Shown here piece by piece: positions 32,901-39,800 of a stretch of 64,000 nt of DNA. The notes beneath the pieces were generated by a model, which was given only the letters and a program-made list of their open reading frames with translations, did no database searches and was not told the origin of the DNA. Location of the stretch: positions 26,274 through 90,273 of the IMG/VR virus record IMGVR_UViG_3300005527_000050. One strand, 5' to 3'. Made by a program: the position numbers and the translations under genes. This stretch comes from a virus. Position 1 is the stretch's first letter, and each line of letters starts with the position of its first letter.

Positions 32901-33454
32901 TAGTTGTTACATCAACAACGGAGGTAGCAAACTTAAACGCGAGTAGAATTGGTGGAAGACTGCCTGCAGGATTCTTAAGAGGTGTTGTTGATGTATGGCA
33001 GACATCTGATGACGGTAAGAATAGATTGTATTTTGGAAACAACTCCAAAACATATTTTGGATCAGCTGGCAGTGGATATGAATTTAGATCCAGTACCGAT
33101 ACCACTATCATCACAATAGACAATAGTGGAAATGCTTCATTTACTGGAGAAGTTACCGCAAGTTCTGATGAAAGAATCAAAACCAACATCAAAACTATTG
33201 AAAATGGTTTAGATAAGGTTGTTCAACTTCGTGGTGTCGAATATGATCGTATTGACATTGAATCTCATCAAATTGGTGTAATTGCACAAGAAGTTGAAAA
33301 AGTTCTGCCAAATATTGTTCATACAGATGAAAGGGGAATGAAGTCAGTTGCTTATGGTAATCTAACTGCAGTTCTAATTGAAGCAATCAAAGAACTTAAA
33401 GGCGAGATCTCCGAACTTCGTGCAGAATTGAATGAATTAAAGGGTACTAAATAA
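26945..33454 (+). CDS. Giant tail-fibre-like protein with C-terminal S74 chaperone
   Basis: 2169 aa. The N-terminal ~600 residues start with YVNPSDFDATDSIENRG, then SLTRPFRTIQRAVLEAARFSY and LVYPGVHYID, a right-handed beta-helix-like module typical of cyanophage fibre or baseplate proteins. A long repetitive Thr/Ile/Gly beta region follows, with IDRDNYNSDPLPTLSYAELY near 1010 and ITTTV-type strands at 1700-2000. The end (2073-2169) is an S74 intramolecular chaperone: SDERIK (S2074, D2075), then GVIAQEVEKVLP and a terminal coiled coil. S74 domains trimerise the fibre and self-cleave before the Ser. Probably host recognition; late expression from the CTAAATA box. Confidence 0.8.
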   Translation: MPLSRLENFLKNAEGNILYVNPSDFDATDSIENRGNSLTRPFRTIQRAVLEAARFSYLVGKNNDKIDTTTILVYPGVHYIDNRPGHSITNQSGTAEFKRFVNGSWTTSGATLSEFTLNSNFDLFDEDNDLYKYNSTEGGVILPRGTSIVGLDLRKTKIRPMYVPDPLNDNVDPTAVFRVTGTCYFTAFSIFDADPQRACYKDSTSRKVVPNYSHHKLTCFEYADGVNQVKLGSEHTGLTDLDMYYYKVSYAYGDTSGRGIPNYPVNNSSDFEPSIDEYRIVGDLRADPIGITSIKSGNGIVATTTITVTTDVPHNLFKDTPVLITGITTSVDEYNGSFLVSDVTSATEFKYVAPSTPVIALPTSGQILNARAIVESDSVSSASPYIFSCTLRSVYGMNGLHADGNKATGFKSMLTAQFTGISLQKDDNAFLLYDTETGIYNENLTVDDADKPLHTNSRAIYRPGWENFHMKCSNNSILQCVSIFAIGFARHFVAESGGDQSITNSNSNFGAVSLEAVGFRPESFDRDDVGYITHVIPPRDLTFRETNVTWLPLDVNKIISAANTARLYISGYDSSDIAPPSQIDSYRIGAKENEELYLSVIIGSQQNNFKAPILMQVPSGIGTSSKKVYTVGRNSGINSITSNILTLQSNHQFFNGEKVRIVSDNGDLPENVASDKIYYAYTTGLSANQIRLSSTLNDANAGNTITGISNGGGRLEVISYVSDKRPGDVGHPIQYDSTVSNWYIQSTPVTLFNTIYTGIVGIGSTTLGTQTGSTFITRRIDNRGLDDRIYKFRYVIPKEFVDARPPTDGFVLQESKSVGISSVSYLTSALTDVTQLRNPRIIKTINYSSGSAFVKTELPHNLVIGDTVKISNVVSSAQTVASYNGSFEVISITNSKEFAIGGFDASPGTFLNQTNQRSTQQQIEALPTIQKEKSRDSIYIYRSQEIKPFIPGAGGQDGIYNIIALSGSIKPNSKVGFGLSNTNFNQDVRNLYPQIDRDNYNSDPLPTLSYAELYPTGIVKTSDKKNSLTKESLNHFFDNNRVGYAITGAVITGSGNTTITLFTDIDHNLNSIRSLTLTNAGSGYNNSAGVTSAIYSAELINNFITGKNATVKVTISVGNTISSVEIVDPGSVYGIGNTMTISADPAGAPSTYAVVQVASINNNIGDSLELSGFMEPLMNGTFRIIDVPSTKTIALIREGGLPSATYRTRNDERLPIAYLSAKGVGVSTIRLNGTVGITTVVCSEGHGLLPGNTFTLVGVGNTYFSKKFIVNESLGITSFTFSSGITTVTQTWNLTGVTAHKSTLSANGRALGSGEENLGGRGNFLYAGITTTISTPITSTDSSITLTSANGFKKGDFISINSEIIRLSSDPAGNTFNVLRGQFSTVAGSGGSGSVVRKIRILPVEIRRPSILRASGHTFEYLGYGPGNYSTGLPVKQDRILSTDESLVSQAREQDGGTVVYTGMNDRGEFYTGASKVNGATGEEETVDAPVVSFFGDDLLTGTEKRNSGVFDDLVVKERITVEGGENNNQTSQFYGPVNFSQKVTSSADDGLETRDLYIKGLASQPKLLTVGISTPTDAKKTGDISFLANPDPAGYIGHVYADGDWRRWGMISQDKNRDYLKLDQVAIGQSAGVYNFSDALEVNGTVKVRNLYVGGAVTFAGAQAIGNASFDNITVNNTTVFSGVGTNYTIRTTNANTIAQFQNIEVIGTAATFTNATVRFENSFNSVFTGVSTVAGTLVVGNLSVPAGIISASNMIIDNLNVNRLSVSTEASILSGIITAIRTRYIGGGIGTFPSLACFNVGVVTSLTGVACTITTINGTNAFITGIRANTSFATPLATINTGIITNFASTVAGITSAYVVTGFTTTEIISNWIGAPTAYTNVGFTTTAVVTGWMGAPTAYVNSGIITTLSGTTATYQNGQFTGALRLNGTATGQGIYANIGIISAFGPGATNPTAGSMNINCGPSGDITGRVITSTVATGTAPLVVTSTTEVANLNASRIGGRLPAGFLRGVVDVWQTSDDGKNRLYFGNNSKTYFGSAGSGYEFRSSTDTTIITIDNSGNASFTGEVTASSDERIKTNIKTIENGLDKVVQLRGVEYDRIDIESHQIGVIAQEVEKVLPNIVHTDERGMKSVAYGNLTAVLIEAIKELKGEISELRAELNELKGTK
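33447..33453 (+). promoter_or_regulatory. Late promoter CTAAATA
   Basis: Overlaps the fibre gene stop, 30 bases before the 53-aa coiled-coil gene. Confidence 0.55.
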
Positions 33455-33483
33455 ATCGTCAGAGTTATTTTGATTTGAAACAC

Positions 33484-33645
33484 ATGGATGATAAAGCGCA
33501 ACAAATGTCTGCACAACTTACTGAACGTGCTGAAACACTAAGAGAAGAGCTAATTGAACTTGAAAGACAATTCAACATTAAAAAAGAAGAGTTTTTCAAA
33601 GTTCAAGGAGCTCTAGAGGCAATTCAAGCTATGTCTCAGGATTGA
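33484..33645 (+). CDS. Small coiled-coil protein, 53 aa
   Basis: Almost entirely a charged heptad helix (LTERAETLREELIELERQF). Lies between a late promoter and a terminator, directly after the fibre gene. It could be an assembly helper of the fibre; that is inference from location. Confidence 0.6.
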   Translation: MDDKAQQMSAQLTERAETLREELIELERQFNIKKEEFFKVQGALEAIQAMSQD

Positions 33646-33676
33646 AACCTCACAGAGTTATTATAAAAAGAATCAA

Positions 33677-33710
33677 GGGGCTTTGTCAAGATTGACAAAT
33701 GCCCTTTTTT
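33677..33710 (+). terminator. Terminator overlapping the next promoter
   Basis: GGGGC and TTTGTCA pair with TGACAAA and GCCC (one bulged T), followed by six T. The right arm contains the TTGACA of the next promoter. Confidence 0.8.
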
Positions 33711-33720
33711 ACTTTATAAC
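33692..33720 (+). promoter_or_regulatory. sigma70-type promoter with -35 inside the terminator stem
   Basis: TTGACA (33692-33697), 17 bases, TATAAC (33715-33720). A stem-loop that includes the -35 box is the PeSL layout described for T4-type phages. Confidence 0.75.
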
Positions 33721-33738
33721 TAAACTATTTGATTTAAA

Positions 33739-34014
33739 ATGACTGATAAAACACCAGAATTTATAGATCCAAAACAATATCCAGATTTTTGGGAACAGAT
33801 GAAAAACTTCAAGGAGTTTGCTAAGTCTGTTGGTCAAGATGCTGTAGAAGGAGATGGAATTTTTGTCTCGGAAGAAAAAAGAAAAAAAAGAGAAGAGGTT
33901 TGTATTAATTGTTCTCAATTTAATCCAGAAAGTAAAAGATGTTATCTTTGCGGATGTTATATGGAGGTCAAATGGAAGTTTAAGTCTGCTGACTGTCCGA
34001 TTAATATGTGGTGA
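33739..34014 (+). CDS. Small zinc-ribbon-like protein, 91 aa
   Basis: C-terminal CINC (C-x2-C), then CYLCGC and a final C near residue 87, spaced like a small metal-binding ribbon; the N-terminal half is charged. Resembles small Cys-rich proteins common in cyanophages; function unknown. Confidence 0.6.
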   Translation: MTDKTPEFIDPKQYPDFWEQMKNFKEFAKSVGQDAVEGDGIFVSEEKRKKREEVCINCSQFNPESKRCYLCGCYMEVKWKFKSADCPINMW

Positions 34015-34018
34015 TCGC

Positions 34019-34047
34019 TTGACAAATTCCTAAATATCCAGTATTGT
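34019..34047 (+). promoter_or_regulatory. sigma70-type promoter with embedded late box
   Basis: TTGACA (34019-34024), 17 bases, TATTGT (34042-34047). A CTAAATA heptamer at 34030-34036 lies in the spacer, so the next gene might be served by both early and late transcription. Confidence 0.7.
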
Positions 34048-34068
34048 AGACGGACATCATATAAAACC

Positions 34069-34458
34069 ATGAAAAAACTACTACTTTTACCTCTAGTTTT
34101 CTCATTGTTCTCAGTGCCTGTAAAGGCTCAACAAGTTAATGACTATCAGACCTGCACAAAGTATCGTGAGGTCTATAATCCTGGATATTACGACGCAAAT
34201 GGAAATTATGTTCAAGGAAATGTTTCTACTCAGTCATACCAAGTCCCTTGCGGAACTGGACCCATCAATTATCAGCCACGCGGAACTGTTTACAGTCGGG
34301 GTTATTATAATCGCGGCGGTTATTGTAATCCTACGCAGAGTGCGCTAGGCGCACTTCTAGGGGGTGGTGTGGGTGCTGCACTGTCTAGAGGTGATGGAAG
34401 ATGGTGGGCGGTCCCTGTAGGCGCTGCCGTGGGCGGTGCAATGTTTGGATGTAACTAA
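34069..34458 (+). CDS. Exported glycine-zipper protein
   Basis: 129 aa. A classical signal peptide MKKLLLLPLVFSLFSVPVKA ending in the AxA-like site at residue 20, a Tyr/Gly/Asn-rich middle with two Cys, then a glycine-zipper membrane segment (ALGALLGGGVGAAL and AVPVGAAVGGAMFG). Such 2TM glycine-zipper proteins resemble bacterial outer-membrane 17-kDa-antigen-like proteins. A role in envelope change or superinfection exclusion is possible, unproven. Confidence 0.65.
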   Translation: MKKLLLLPLVFSLFSVPVKAQQVNDYQTCTKYREVYNPGYYDANGNYVQGNVSTQSYQVPCGTGPINYQPRGTVYSRGYYNRGGYCNPTQSALGALLGGGVGAALSRGDGRWWAVPVGAAVGGAMFGCN

Positions 34459-34459
34459 C

Positions 34460-34756
34460 ATGAATCTCTTCAACTATAAACATCGTGAAGACTTTGGGGA
34501 TGAGTGGTATATTCAACTTCTGAATACTGGAAGGCATGTTCCAAAGTTCATGAAGAACTGGTCACTTCTACAAGCATCAGTCAGTTGGAATGACTATCCT
34601 GGATGGCCTTATCTTCAAATCACATTTGGATCTAATGGTTTCTTTAGTATTCTTTTGTGGGTTTATAAGTTTGGATTAGATGTAGATATTCTTTCCCGTA
34701 CTTGGAGATGGGATCATGTGGAGAACATAGATGAAAACGAAATTGAACTGGTTTGA
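34460..34756 (+). CDS. Hypothetical protein, 98 aa
   Basis: Start ATG 34460, 1 base after the previous stop. Trp/Phe-rich, FGSNGFFSILLWVYKFGLDVDIL. Overlaps the next gene by 26 bases. Not recognised. Confidence 0.55.
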   Translation: MNLFNYKHREDFGDEWYIQLLNTGRHVPKFMKNWSLLQASVSWNDYPGWPYLQITFGSNGFFSILLWVYKFGLDVDILSRTWRWDHVENIDENEIELV

Positions 34757-35084
34757 GTATTACTTCGGTCATTGTTTCCAGACTGGATGGAGAGAAATCT
34801 GGAATAACTTTAAGATGTGGAGAGATCTGATCAGTGGAAACTATGATGATTATGCTATACTGAGTCAAGATGATCCATACGAAGAATGTTATAATTGGTT
34901 TTGGACAAGTATCAACCTAGATGAAACCTATCCCAAAGAATTTCTTGAGTATCTGATGGAAATGTGTGATAGAATTGATAGAGGTGAAGAGAAAGTATAT
35001 CCACTTGATGAAGACTTTTTTGATAGAATAAAAGAACTTACTGATGGTGTTGATGTAGATTTGTTTGATGATGAGGACACTTGA
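34731..35084 (+). CDS. Hypothetical protein, 117 aa
   Basis: Aromatic N-terminus (NWFEYYFGHCF) and acidic C-terminus ending in a DDED cluster. Not recognised; similar aromatic style to the protein at 41472. Confidence 0.55.
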   Translation: MKTKLNWFEYYFGHCFQTGWREIWNNFKMWRDLISGNYDDYAILSQDDPYEECYNWFWTSINLDETYPKEFLEYLMEMCDRIDRGEEKVYPLDEDFFDRIKELTDGVDVDLFDDEDT

Positions 35085-35098
35085 TGAGCTGTCCATTG

Positions 35099-35131
35099 AC
35101 CCTTGACTTCTGTGGTCAAGGGTTTTACTAT
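35099..35131 (+). promoter_or_regulatory. Stem-loop promoter
   Basis: ACCCTTGAC (35099-35107), a 7-base loop, GTCAAGGGT (35115-35123), then TTT. TTGACT (35103-35108) within the stem is the -35; TACTAT (35126-35131) after 17 bases is the -10, followed by AGCCATAT as in the cassettes. A clear combined stem-loop and promoter. Confidence 0.8.
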
Positions 35132-35153
35132 AGCCATATAAATCTCCAGATTC

Positions 35154-35735
35154 ATGACTTACGAAGCCACTCTGAAAGTTAAGTTTGATACCAAATTCGT
35201 CAATCATTCCACCTATGGTGTATATGATGATGAGATTCTTCCTGAAGAACATTATACTTTTGAGATTCCTGTTGACGACATCAATACCATTCAACTCTTT
35301 CGTTTCTTTGGAACGATTGCCCGCACGATGGGACATAATGAACTCGGTATTATGAAAGGTGCTTGTTCACTTGCATTTAATGATATGCGTAGTGAAGAGG
35401 ACATGAAGAAGATTGCGGAAGAATTTGATCTGAAACTTTCTGAAGATTATTCTAAAGAACTTTGTGAGAATGAAAAAGAAATTCTCAAACTGAAATTTGA
35501 GATCAGTGATTTGAAAGCTAAACTTTCTCGCCTTGAACAACCAGAGAATCCTCAATATACTGATGAAGAAATAGATGCAATGACAGAGGATCAAATGAAA
35601 CATTGGAAAGGTCTTGTTCCTGGTAGTTATGCTGCTGTTGAAAATGGATGTAAGTGTCCTGTAATGGATAATGAAGAAATGCCTGATGATCGTAAATGGG
35701 TGAATGGTGATTGCCCTCTTCATGGTAAAAAGTGA
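35154..35735 (+). CDS. Hypothetical protein, 193 aa
   Basis: N-terminal alpha/beta region, coiled coil at ~105-130 (ENEKEILKLKFEISDLKAKL) and a Cys-containing tail with CKCPVMD and CPLHG that could bind a metal. Not recognised. Begins the operon from the promoter at 35099. Confidence 0.55.
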   Translation: MTYEATLKVKFDTKFVNHSTYGVYDDEILPEEHYTFEIPVDDINTIQLFRFFGTIARTMGHNELGIMKGACSLAFNDMRSEEDMKKIAEEFDLKLSEDYSKELCENEKEILKLKFEISDLKAKLSRLEQPENPQYTDEEIDAMTEDQMKHWKGLVPGSYAAVENGCKCPVMDNEEMPDDRKWVNGDCPLHGKK

Positions 35736-36019
35736 TGAGAACTGATCAAGAAATCCTTGATAATGCAGCACTCAAGGTATCACAAATCCTTCGAATCTCT
35801 GTAGGAGAGATTGATAAGACCAAGTTCGTGTATTTGTATACTTTACTCTACAACATGATGGGTCAGGGCCCAGATGGTCAACCTTGTGAGGAAGGTGATC
35901 TAAACATGAGACACTGGTTGAATACTCACAATAGCCACTTGGGATTCTGTCCTGCAGCCCGCTTGACGGATGAGGGTTCTATGCGTATGATCATCTCATA
36001 TCTTGAGAGTTTCCTATGA
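35735..36019 (+). CDS. Hypothetical protein, 94 aa
   Basis: TGATG junction with the previous gene. Helical N-terminus with ILDNAALKVSQILRI, then MRHWLNTHNSHLGFCP. Not recognised. Confidence 0.55.
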   Translation: MRTDQEILDNAALKVSQILRISVGEIDKTKFVYLYTLLYNMMGQGPDGQPCEEGDLNMRHWLNTHNSHLGFCPAARLTDEGSMRMIISYLESFL

Positions 36020-36201
36020 AACCCAACTTCCGTAAAGTTCTAGAAATGGCACTTGAAGAAGGTGTCCGTTTCGGTTATCATCGTGCCCACAAACATGTAG
36101 AGAATCCACACGAAGATGCAGTGGTTGATCTTGTTGTGGAGGGTGCGATGAACTCTATTTACGAATGGTTTGAATTTGAGGAGAATCATGTCTCTAATTG
36201 A
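36016..36201 (+). CDS. Hypothetical protein, 61 aa
   Basis: Helical and acidic, with a His-rich YHRAHKHVENPH segment; ATGA overlap with the gene before, 14-base overlap with the next. Confidence 0.55.
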   Translation: MKPNFRKVLEMALEEGVRFGYHRAHKHVENPHEDAVVDLVVEGAMNSIYEWFEFEENHVSN

Positions 36202-36397
36202 TACACTAGAATACTTCATTGATGATACCAGAGCACGTTGTTCTGATATTGAATGGGAGATCCGTGAGGAAGGTAACTATGCTCATGAAGAAGACCATAC
36301 ATCACGATTTGATTACTTCTGTGAAGAGTATGATGAGGCTAAAGCACGTTTAGATGATCTCATGCAAATCAAATCTATTATTGAGGCACAACAATGA
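36188..36397 (+). CDS. Hypothetical protein, 69 aa
   Basis: Acidic helical protein (DTRARCSDIEWEIREEG, then DEAKARLDDL). ATG 36188 chosen because GGAGAATC precedes it. ATGA overlap downstream. Confidence 0.55.
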   Translation: MSLIDTLEYFIDDTRARCSDIEWEIREEGNYAHEEDHTSRFDYFCEEYDEAKARLDDLMQIKSIIEAQQ

Positions 36398-36654
36398 AAA
36401 TCAAATTTAACGGACACTCTCCCACTGAATGTGAGGTAGAGTTTGACAAAGACGACCAAGTGCGCCTGTTTGAGATTATGAAACAAGAGTTTATTGAACA
36501 TATTACTTACTCTAAGTTTAGTAATCTCAGTTATCCTACACACACTGAACGACAACTCGAAAACTTCTGTAAAAATTATGGTGTAGACATCGAGTATTCA
36601 AAAGACCGTATAGCATTCTTCACTGCCCTTATCAAGGAGATGAAATTCCAATGA
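36394..36654 (+). CDS. Hypothetical protein, 86 aa
   Basis: Alpha/beta pattern with a short N-terminal strand pair then helices. Not recognised. ATGA overlaps on both sides. Confidence 0.5.
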   Translation: MKIKFNGHSPTECEVEFDKDDQVRLFEIMKQEFIEHITYSKFSNLSYPTHTERQLENFCKNYGVDIEYSKDRIAFFTALIKEMKFQ

Positions 36655-36980
36655 GCGGAGGACACTTTGGAAACTGCGGTTATGATTACTACAAGGTATC
36701 TCAGTTTGCTGATGAGTTGGAAGTAGAAATCCAGGACAAAAAGGATGAGTATGGGCATTCCTATAACTTTTCACCAGAAACTATCAACTACTTGAGGAAT
36801 CAACTTATTCCGATGCGTAAGATGGCAGAGATCATGAGGCACATTGATTATCTGTATTCGGGTGATCATGGTGAAGATAGTTTTATGTATCGTGTAAAAG
36901 AAGTTGAGAAACACTGGAAAGAGTGTGAAGACCTTGCTACTCGTATGGATGAATGGAATGAAACTGGAGACGGCGTATGA
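36651..36980 (+). CDS. Conserved phage protein starting MSGGHF, 109 aa
   Basis: The N-terminus MSGGHFGNCGYDYYKVSQFADELE is the hallmark of a small protein family seen in many phages, with no known function. The rest is charged and helical. Confidence 0.6.
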   Translation: MSGGHFGNCGYDYYKVSQFADELEVEIQDKKDEYGHSYNFSPETINYLRNQLIPMRKMAEIMRHIDYLYSGDHGEDSFMYRVKEVEKHWKECEDLATRMDEWNETGDGV

Positions 36981-37234
36981 CCACACGAATTGAACTCAAA
37001 CCAGTCTGTATTACCTACAGAAAACATGTCATATTCACTCCTACAGCAGAAATGTTTGAGGATTGGGATGTAGAACCCACACAGGAAGGATTTGAGGAGT
37101 ATGTAATTCAAGAGTTTCTAGATGAGATGTGGTGGGAGTTGAGTAACAAGAGTGCTAACACTCCTATGGACTATGTTGATCTTGATACTCTAGACGAGAA
37201 CATTGAGTTTGATTGGGGTGAATATGATGAGTGA
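36977..37234 (+). CDS. Hypothetical protein, 85 aa
   Basis: Acidic (DVEPTQEGFEEYVIQEFLDEMW, C-terminal DEYDE). ATGA overlap with the MSGGHF gene. Not recognised. Confidence 0.5.
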   Translation: MTTRIELKPVCITYRKHVIFTPTAEMFEDWDVEPTQEGFEEYVIQEFLDEMWWELSNKSANTPMDYVDLDTLDENIEFDWGEYDE

Positions 37235-37526
37235 AGATATGCCTTGGGTGATTGGATTGTCTGATGAGGAAGTCCAAGAACTTCGTAAGAATAAACAAGA
37301 ACTCACAGAATACGGAAAGAATAAGATCCGAAAACTTTTGGATGAATATTCTAAACAAAACAAGAAACCAACTCTATGGGAAATTATGAGAGACCAACTT
37401 GGTTTCTCTATAGATATGTGTGATGAAATTGTAGATGCAGTTGAAGGATGGCTTCCCCCTCAACACGAAACTAACGACTATCAATGGAATAAATGTATTG
37501 ACTTAATGAAGGAGAAGTTGAGATGA
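37227..37526 (+). CDS. Hypothetical protein, 99 aa
   Basis: ATG 37227 (8 bases after GGGG) or ATG 37224. Charged helical protein, VQELRKNKQELTEYGKNKIRKLL. ATGA overlap with the next gene. Confidence 0.5.
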   Translation: MSEDMPWVIGLSDEEVQELRKNKQELTEYGKNKIRKLLDEYSKQNKKPTLWEIMRDQLGFSIDMCDEIVDAVEGWLPPQHETNDYQWNKCIDLMKEKLR

Positions 37527-38098
37527 CGAATCAAGAAACAATCGAAGAGAATAGAATAACAGCTGCTCAAAGATACTTTAAAAAAGTAGAAGAGTCTTTG
37601 CAACGCAGACGAATTCAAACTGAAATTGAAGAAATTGGTGAATACTCCAACTTACTTGCAAAGACTAATGGAGTAAAGTCTATTGCTAAGTTGAAAGAAA
37701 AACATAGAGAAAACCTTTCTTCAGTGGGTAAAGTTTATATTGAAGAATATGAAAAAGAATATGGAAAAATTCCAGAATACGAACGTTGGGTATTCATGGA
37801 ATCTTCTTATTTTATTCCGGGTGAAGGACACTCGACTTGCCTATTAGTGACACAAGCTTTACCATGTGATGAAGATTCCCTTGAAGGGACTAATGAAGTG
37901 ATCACAACGCAAATTGATCGTGCGGTAAGGGAGTTTTTCAAAGAGTTCGGTACTATGTCTTTGTATAATCTTGGATTTCATGATCGAGAGGGATTTTTTG
38001 AAAAATATTCGATTATGATTCCACATGCAGTAATAAAATTCAAAGACAAGCCGTGCGATTTCACATTCAAACTAAAGTTTCATTATAATTTTCCCTAA
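37523..38098 (+). CDS. Hypothetical protein, 191 aa
   Basis: More AT-rich than its neighbours. N-terminal long charged helix (1-85), then an alpha/beta region with FIPGEGHSTCLLVTQ and a beta-rich end (CDFTFKLKFHYNF). Not recognised; composition hints at separate acquisition. Confidence 0.5.
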   Translation: MTNQETIEENRITAAQRYFKKVEESLQRRRIQTEIEEIGEYSNLLAKTNGVKSIAKLKEKHRENLSSVGKVYIEEYEKEYGKIPEYERWVFMESSYFIPGEGHSTCLLVTQALPCDEDSLEGTNEVITTQIDRAVREFFKEFGTMSLYNLGFHDREGFFEKYSIMIPHAVIKFKDKPCDFTFKLKFHYNFP

Positions 38099-38404
38099 AT
38101 GACCTACAAACTTGATGAAAATGTCAAAGCATTCTCTTACACCCGTGAAGAGTTGTTTGATTGTATCATGCGAATCGTAGCACATCCACACACCGCTATC
38201 ACTCAACACGATAAGGCTCGTGCCATGGCAATCTTCCTCACCTTTGCTGATTATCTTGGCAATTACACTGAGAGTGACAACAACTTTGGTCATGTCATTT
38301 ATGAGTCTGACTCTACAGATTTCGAGGGGCATGTATTACAGTTGTTAGGTAAAAATAAGCCAATGGATTTTTATCGCACTGACGCCGATGAGTTACTGAA
38401 ATGA
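38099..38404 (+). CDS. Hypothetical protein, 101 aa
   Basis: Starts immediately after the previous TAA. Helical, with FDCIMRIVAHPHTAITQHDKA. Not recognised. ATGA overlap with the next. Confidence 0.5.
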   Translation: MTYKLDENVKAFSYTREELFDCIMRIVAHPHTAITQHDKARAMAIFLTFADYLGNYTESDNNFGHVIYESDSTDFEGHVLQLLGKNKPMDFYRTDADELLK

Positions 38405-38601
38405 AAGAATGGATTGAAGATGCTTGGTGGTCTTGGGTCAATTGCATCAACTTTCGATTTGTGAAGTATGGTGATGATATAGATCGTTTTGCCTTCTTCG
38501 AAGAACTAAACAACGGTTGGTATCAGATGTATATCTACCCTTACGATGATTGGTATCATCCGACTATCTCAGAAGAACGAAAAAAGTTTCTAGGGCCATG
38601 A
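38401..38601 (+). CDS. Hypothetical protein, 66 aa
   Basis: Very aromatic (DAWWSWVNCINF, GWYQMYIYPYDDWYH). Not recognised. Confidence 0.5.
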   Translation: MKEWIEDAWWSWVNCINFRFVKYGDDIDRFAFFEELNNGWYQMYIYPYDDWYHPTISEERKKFLGP

Positions 38602-38639
38602 TTCAAACTGGCACACAAGGGGCGCTGATGCTCTCGATA

Positions 38640-38650
38640 GGTTGTATAAT
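38640..38650 (+). promoter_or_regulatory. Possible promoter (-10 TATAAT)
   Basis: Consensus TATAAT at 38645-38650 preceded by TTG; no convincing -35 box. Confidence 0.4.
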
Positions 38651-38680
38651 GAAAACAATGAAGGACTGAAACGACTTGCT

Positions 38681-38866
38681 ATGGTTGAAAAAGTAAAGTT
38701 TGTAAGTGTCACCCGTGTGATTGATGACCGCAAAGGTATTCATTACCTTGATGCTATTGATGAGAATGGGTATCACTGGACTGCTGAAATGGATAACAAA
38801 CAAGAGAAATGGTTAGTGTATACGAAAGTGTGGACTAAAGACCCTCAAATGCCGTATGATATATGA
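38681..38866 (+). CDS. Hypothetical protein, 61 aa
   Basis: ATG 38681. Beta-rich (KVKFVSVTRVIDD, GYHWTAEMD). ATGA overlap with the next gene. An in-frame TTG at 38642 overlaps the -10 box and is not used as start. Confidence 0.5.
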   Translation: MVEKVKFVSVTRVIDDRKGIHYLDAIDENGYHWTAEMDNKQEKWLVYTKVWTKDPQMPYDI

Positions 38867-39084
38867 AAAACTACCGCATCAAAAAAGTCACAGACGGACA
38901 CTCAACCAGATACTACCCACAACACAAAAGATTTGGATTGTTCTGGTATAATCTATTTGTAGACGAATATAGGGATGGTGATTATTCTACATTTGAAGAA
39001 GCACAGTGGCACCTTTGTAACTATTTGAGGGAACCTGTGGTAGAATACCTTGACTTTGATTGTGATTGTGGAGAACCTCTGTGA
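38863..39084 (+). CDS. Hypothetical protein, 73 aa
   Basis: Basic N-terminus, FGLFWYNLFVDEYRDGDYSTFEEA, acidic Cys-containing tail (DFDCDCGEP). Not recognised. Confidence 0.5.
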   Translation: MKNYRIKKVTDGHSTRYYPQHKRFGLFWYNLFVDEYRDGDYSTFEEAQWHLCNYLREPVVEYLDFDCDCGEPL

Positions 39085-39296
39085 CTGAACCTATCAAACT
39101 CTGTAAGGATTGTAAGCACTACAAAAGAGATTGGAATGCTCGTTTTACTGGATTTGGAGATACTTTTGATTTGTGTCTCCATCCTGCTTTGACTGGAAAT
39201 CTTGTGACTGCAAAAAATAATGGTCGTTATTGTGATAGTATGAGAAAGTATCACGAATGTGGGATGGACGGAAAACTTTTTGAGGCACGTAAATGA
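39081..39296 (+). CDS. Small Cys-rich protein, 71 aa
   Basis: GTG 39081 in a GTGA overlap. Starts with LCKDCKHY (C-x2-C), later DLCLHP and YCDSM, consistent with a single zinc site as in phage C-x2-C...C...C small proteins. Not identified further. Confidence 0.55.
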   Translation: MTEPIKLCKDCKHYKRDWNARFTGFGDTFDLCLHPALTGNLVTAKNNGRYCDSMRKYHECGMDGKLFEARK

Positions 39297-39496
39297 CTGA
39301 AGAATTGTATAAAACACAATACCCAGCACTTCAAATCAACAATCCAAAGCTATCTAACTGGAATTGTTATATGTTCGGCAATCGTCCTGGTGGTGTTGGA
39401 ATAATGTATACTCCAGAAGAAGGAAGAGTGCCTAATAGGTTTGTGAGGTTCATGATGAAGATTTGTTTTGATTGCACTTGGGTGGAGAAGAAGTGA
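39293..39496 (+). CDS. Hypothetical protein, 67 aa
   Basis: Contains NCYMFGNRPGGVGIMYTP; two Cys near the end. ATGA overlap with the previous gene. Confidence 0.5.
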   Translation: MTEELYKTQYPALQINNPKLSNWNCYMFGNRPGGVGIMYTPEEGRVPNRFVRFMMKICFDCTWVEKK

Positions 39497-39720
39497 ATAA
39501 AGAAGAATACTATAAACACATAGAAGAAAACGACACTTACCCAGAACATTCTCATAAGTGGATTGTGAGAACTTATACTGGTGAGTTGTTCTATCGCAAC
39601 TTCGGCACATTTGAGACTAAAGAAGAAACAAAAGAGTTTATTGAGAATTATAAGGTAAAATATACAACCAAAGGATTTATTACAAGATATAGTATTCAAG
39701 GAGTTTGTGAGGTATTATGA
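39493..39720 (+). CDS. Hypothetical protein, 75 aa
   Basis: GTG start in a GTGA overlap. Strand-helix-strand pattern (WIVRTYTGELFYRNFGTF, ETKEFIENY). Last gene before the promoter at 39739-39778. Confidence 0.5.
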   Translation: MNKEEYYKHIEENDTYPEHSHKWIVRTYTGELFYRNFGTFETKEETKEFIENYKVKYTTKGFITRYSIQGVCEVL

Positions 39721-39738
39721 GGGACACTTGAAGAACTG

Positions 39739-39778
39739 TCACAGGGACACTCCAAAGCCCCCTGTGATGCCTTATAAT
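39739..39778 (+). promoter_or_regulatory. Stem-loop promoter
   Basis: TCACAGGG (39739-39746) can pair with CCCTGTGA (39760-39767), followed after a few bases by TATAAT (39773-39778). CTCCAA occupies the -35 position, like the CGCCAA of later cassettes. Confidence 0.7.
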
Positions 39779-39800
39779 ACACTCATAATCAACCAAACCG

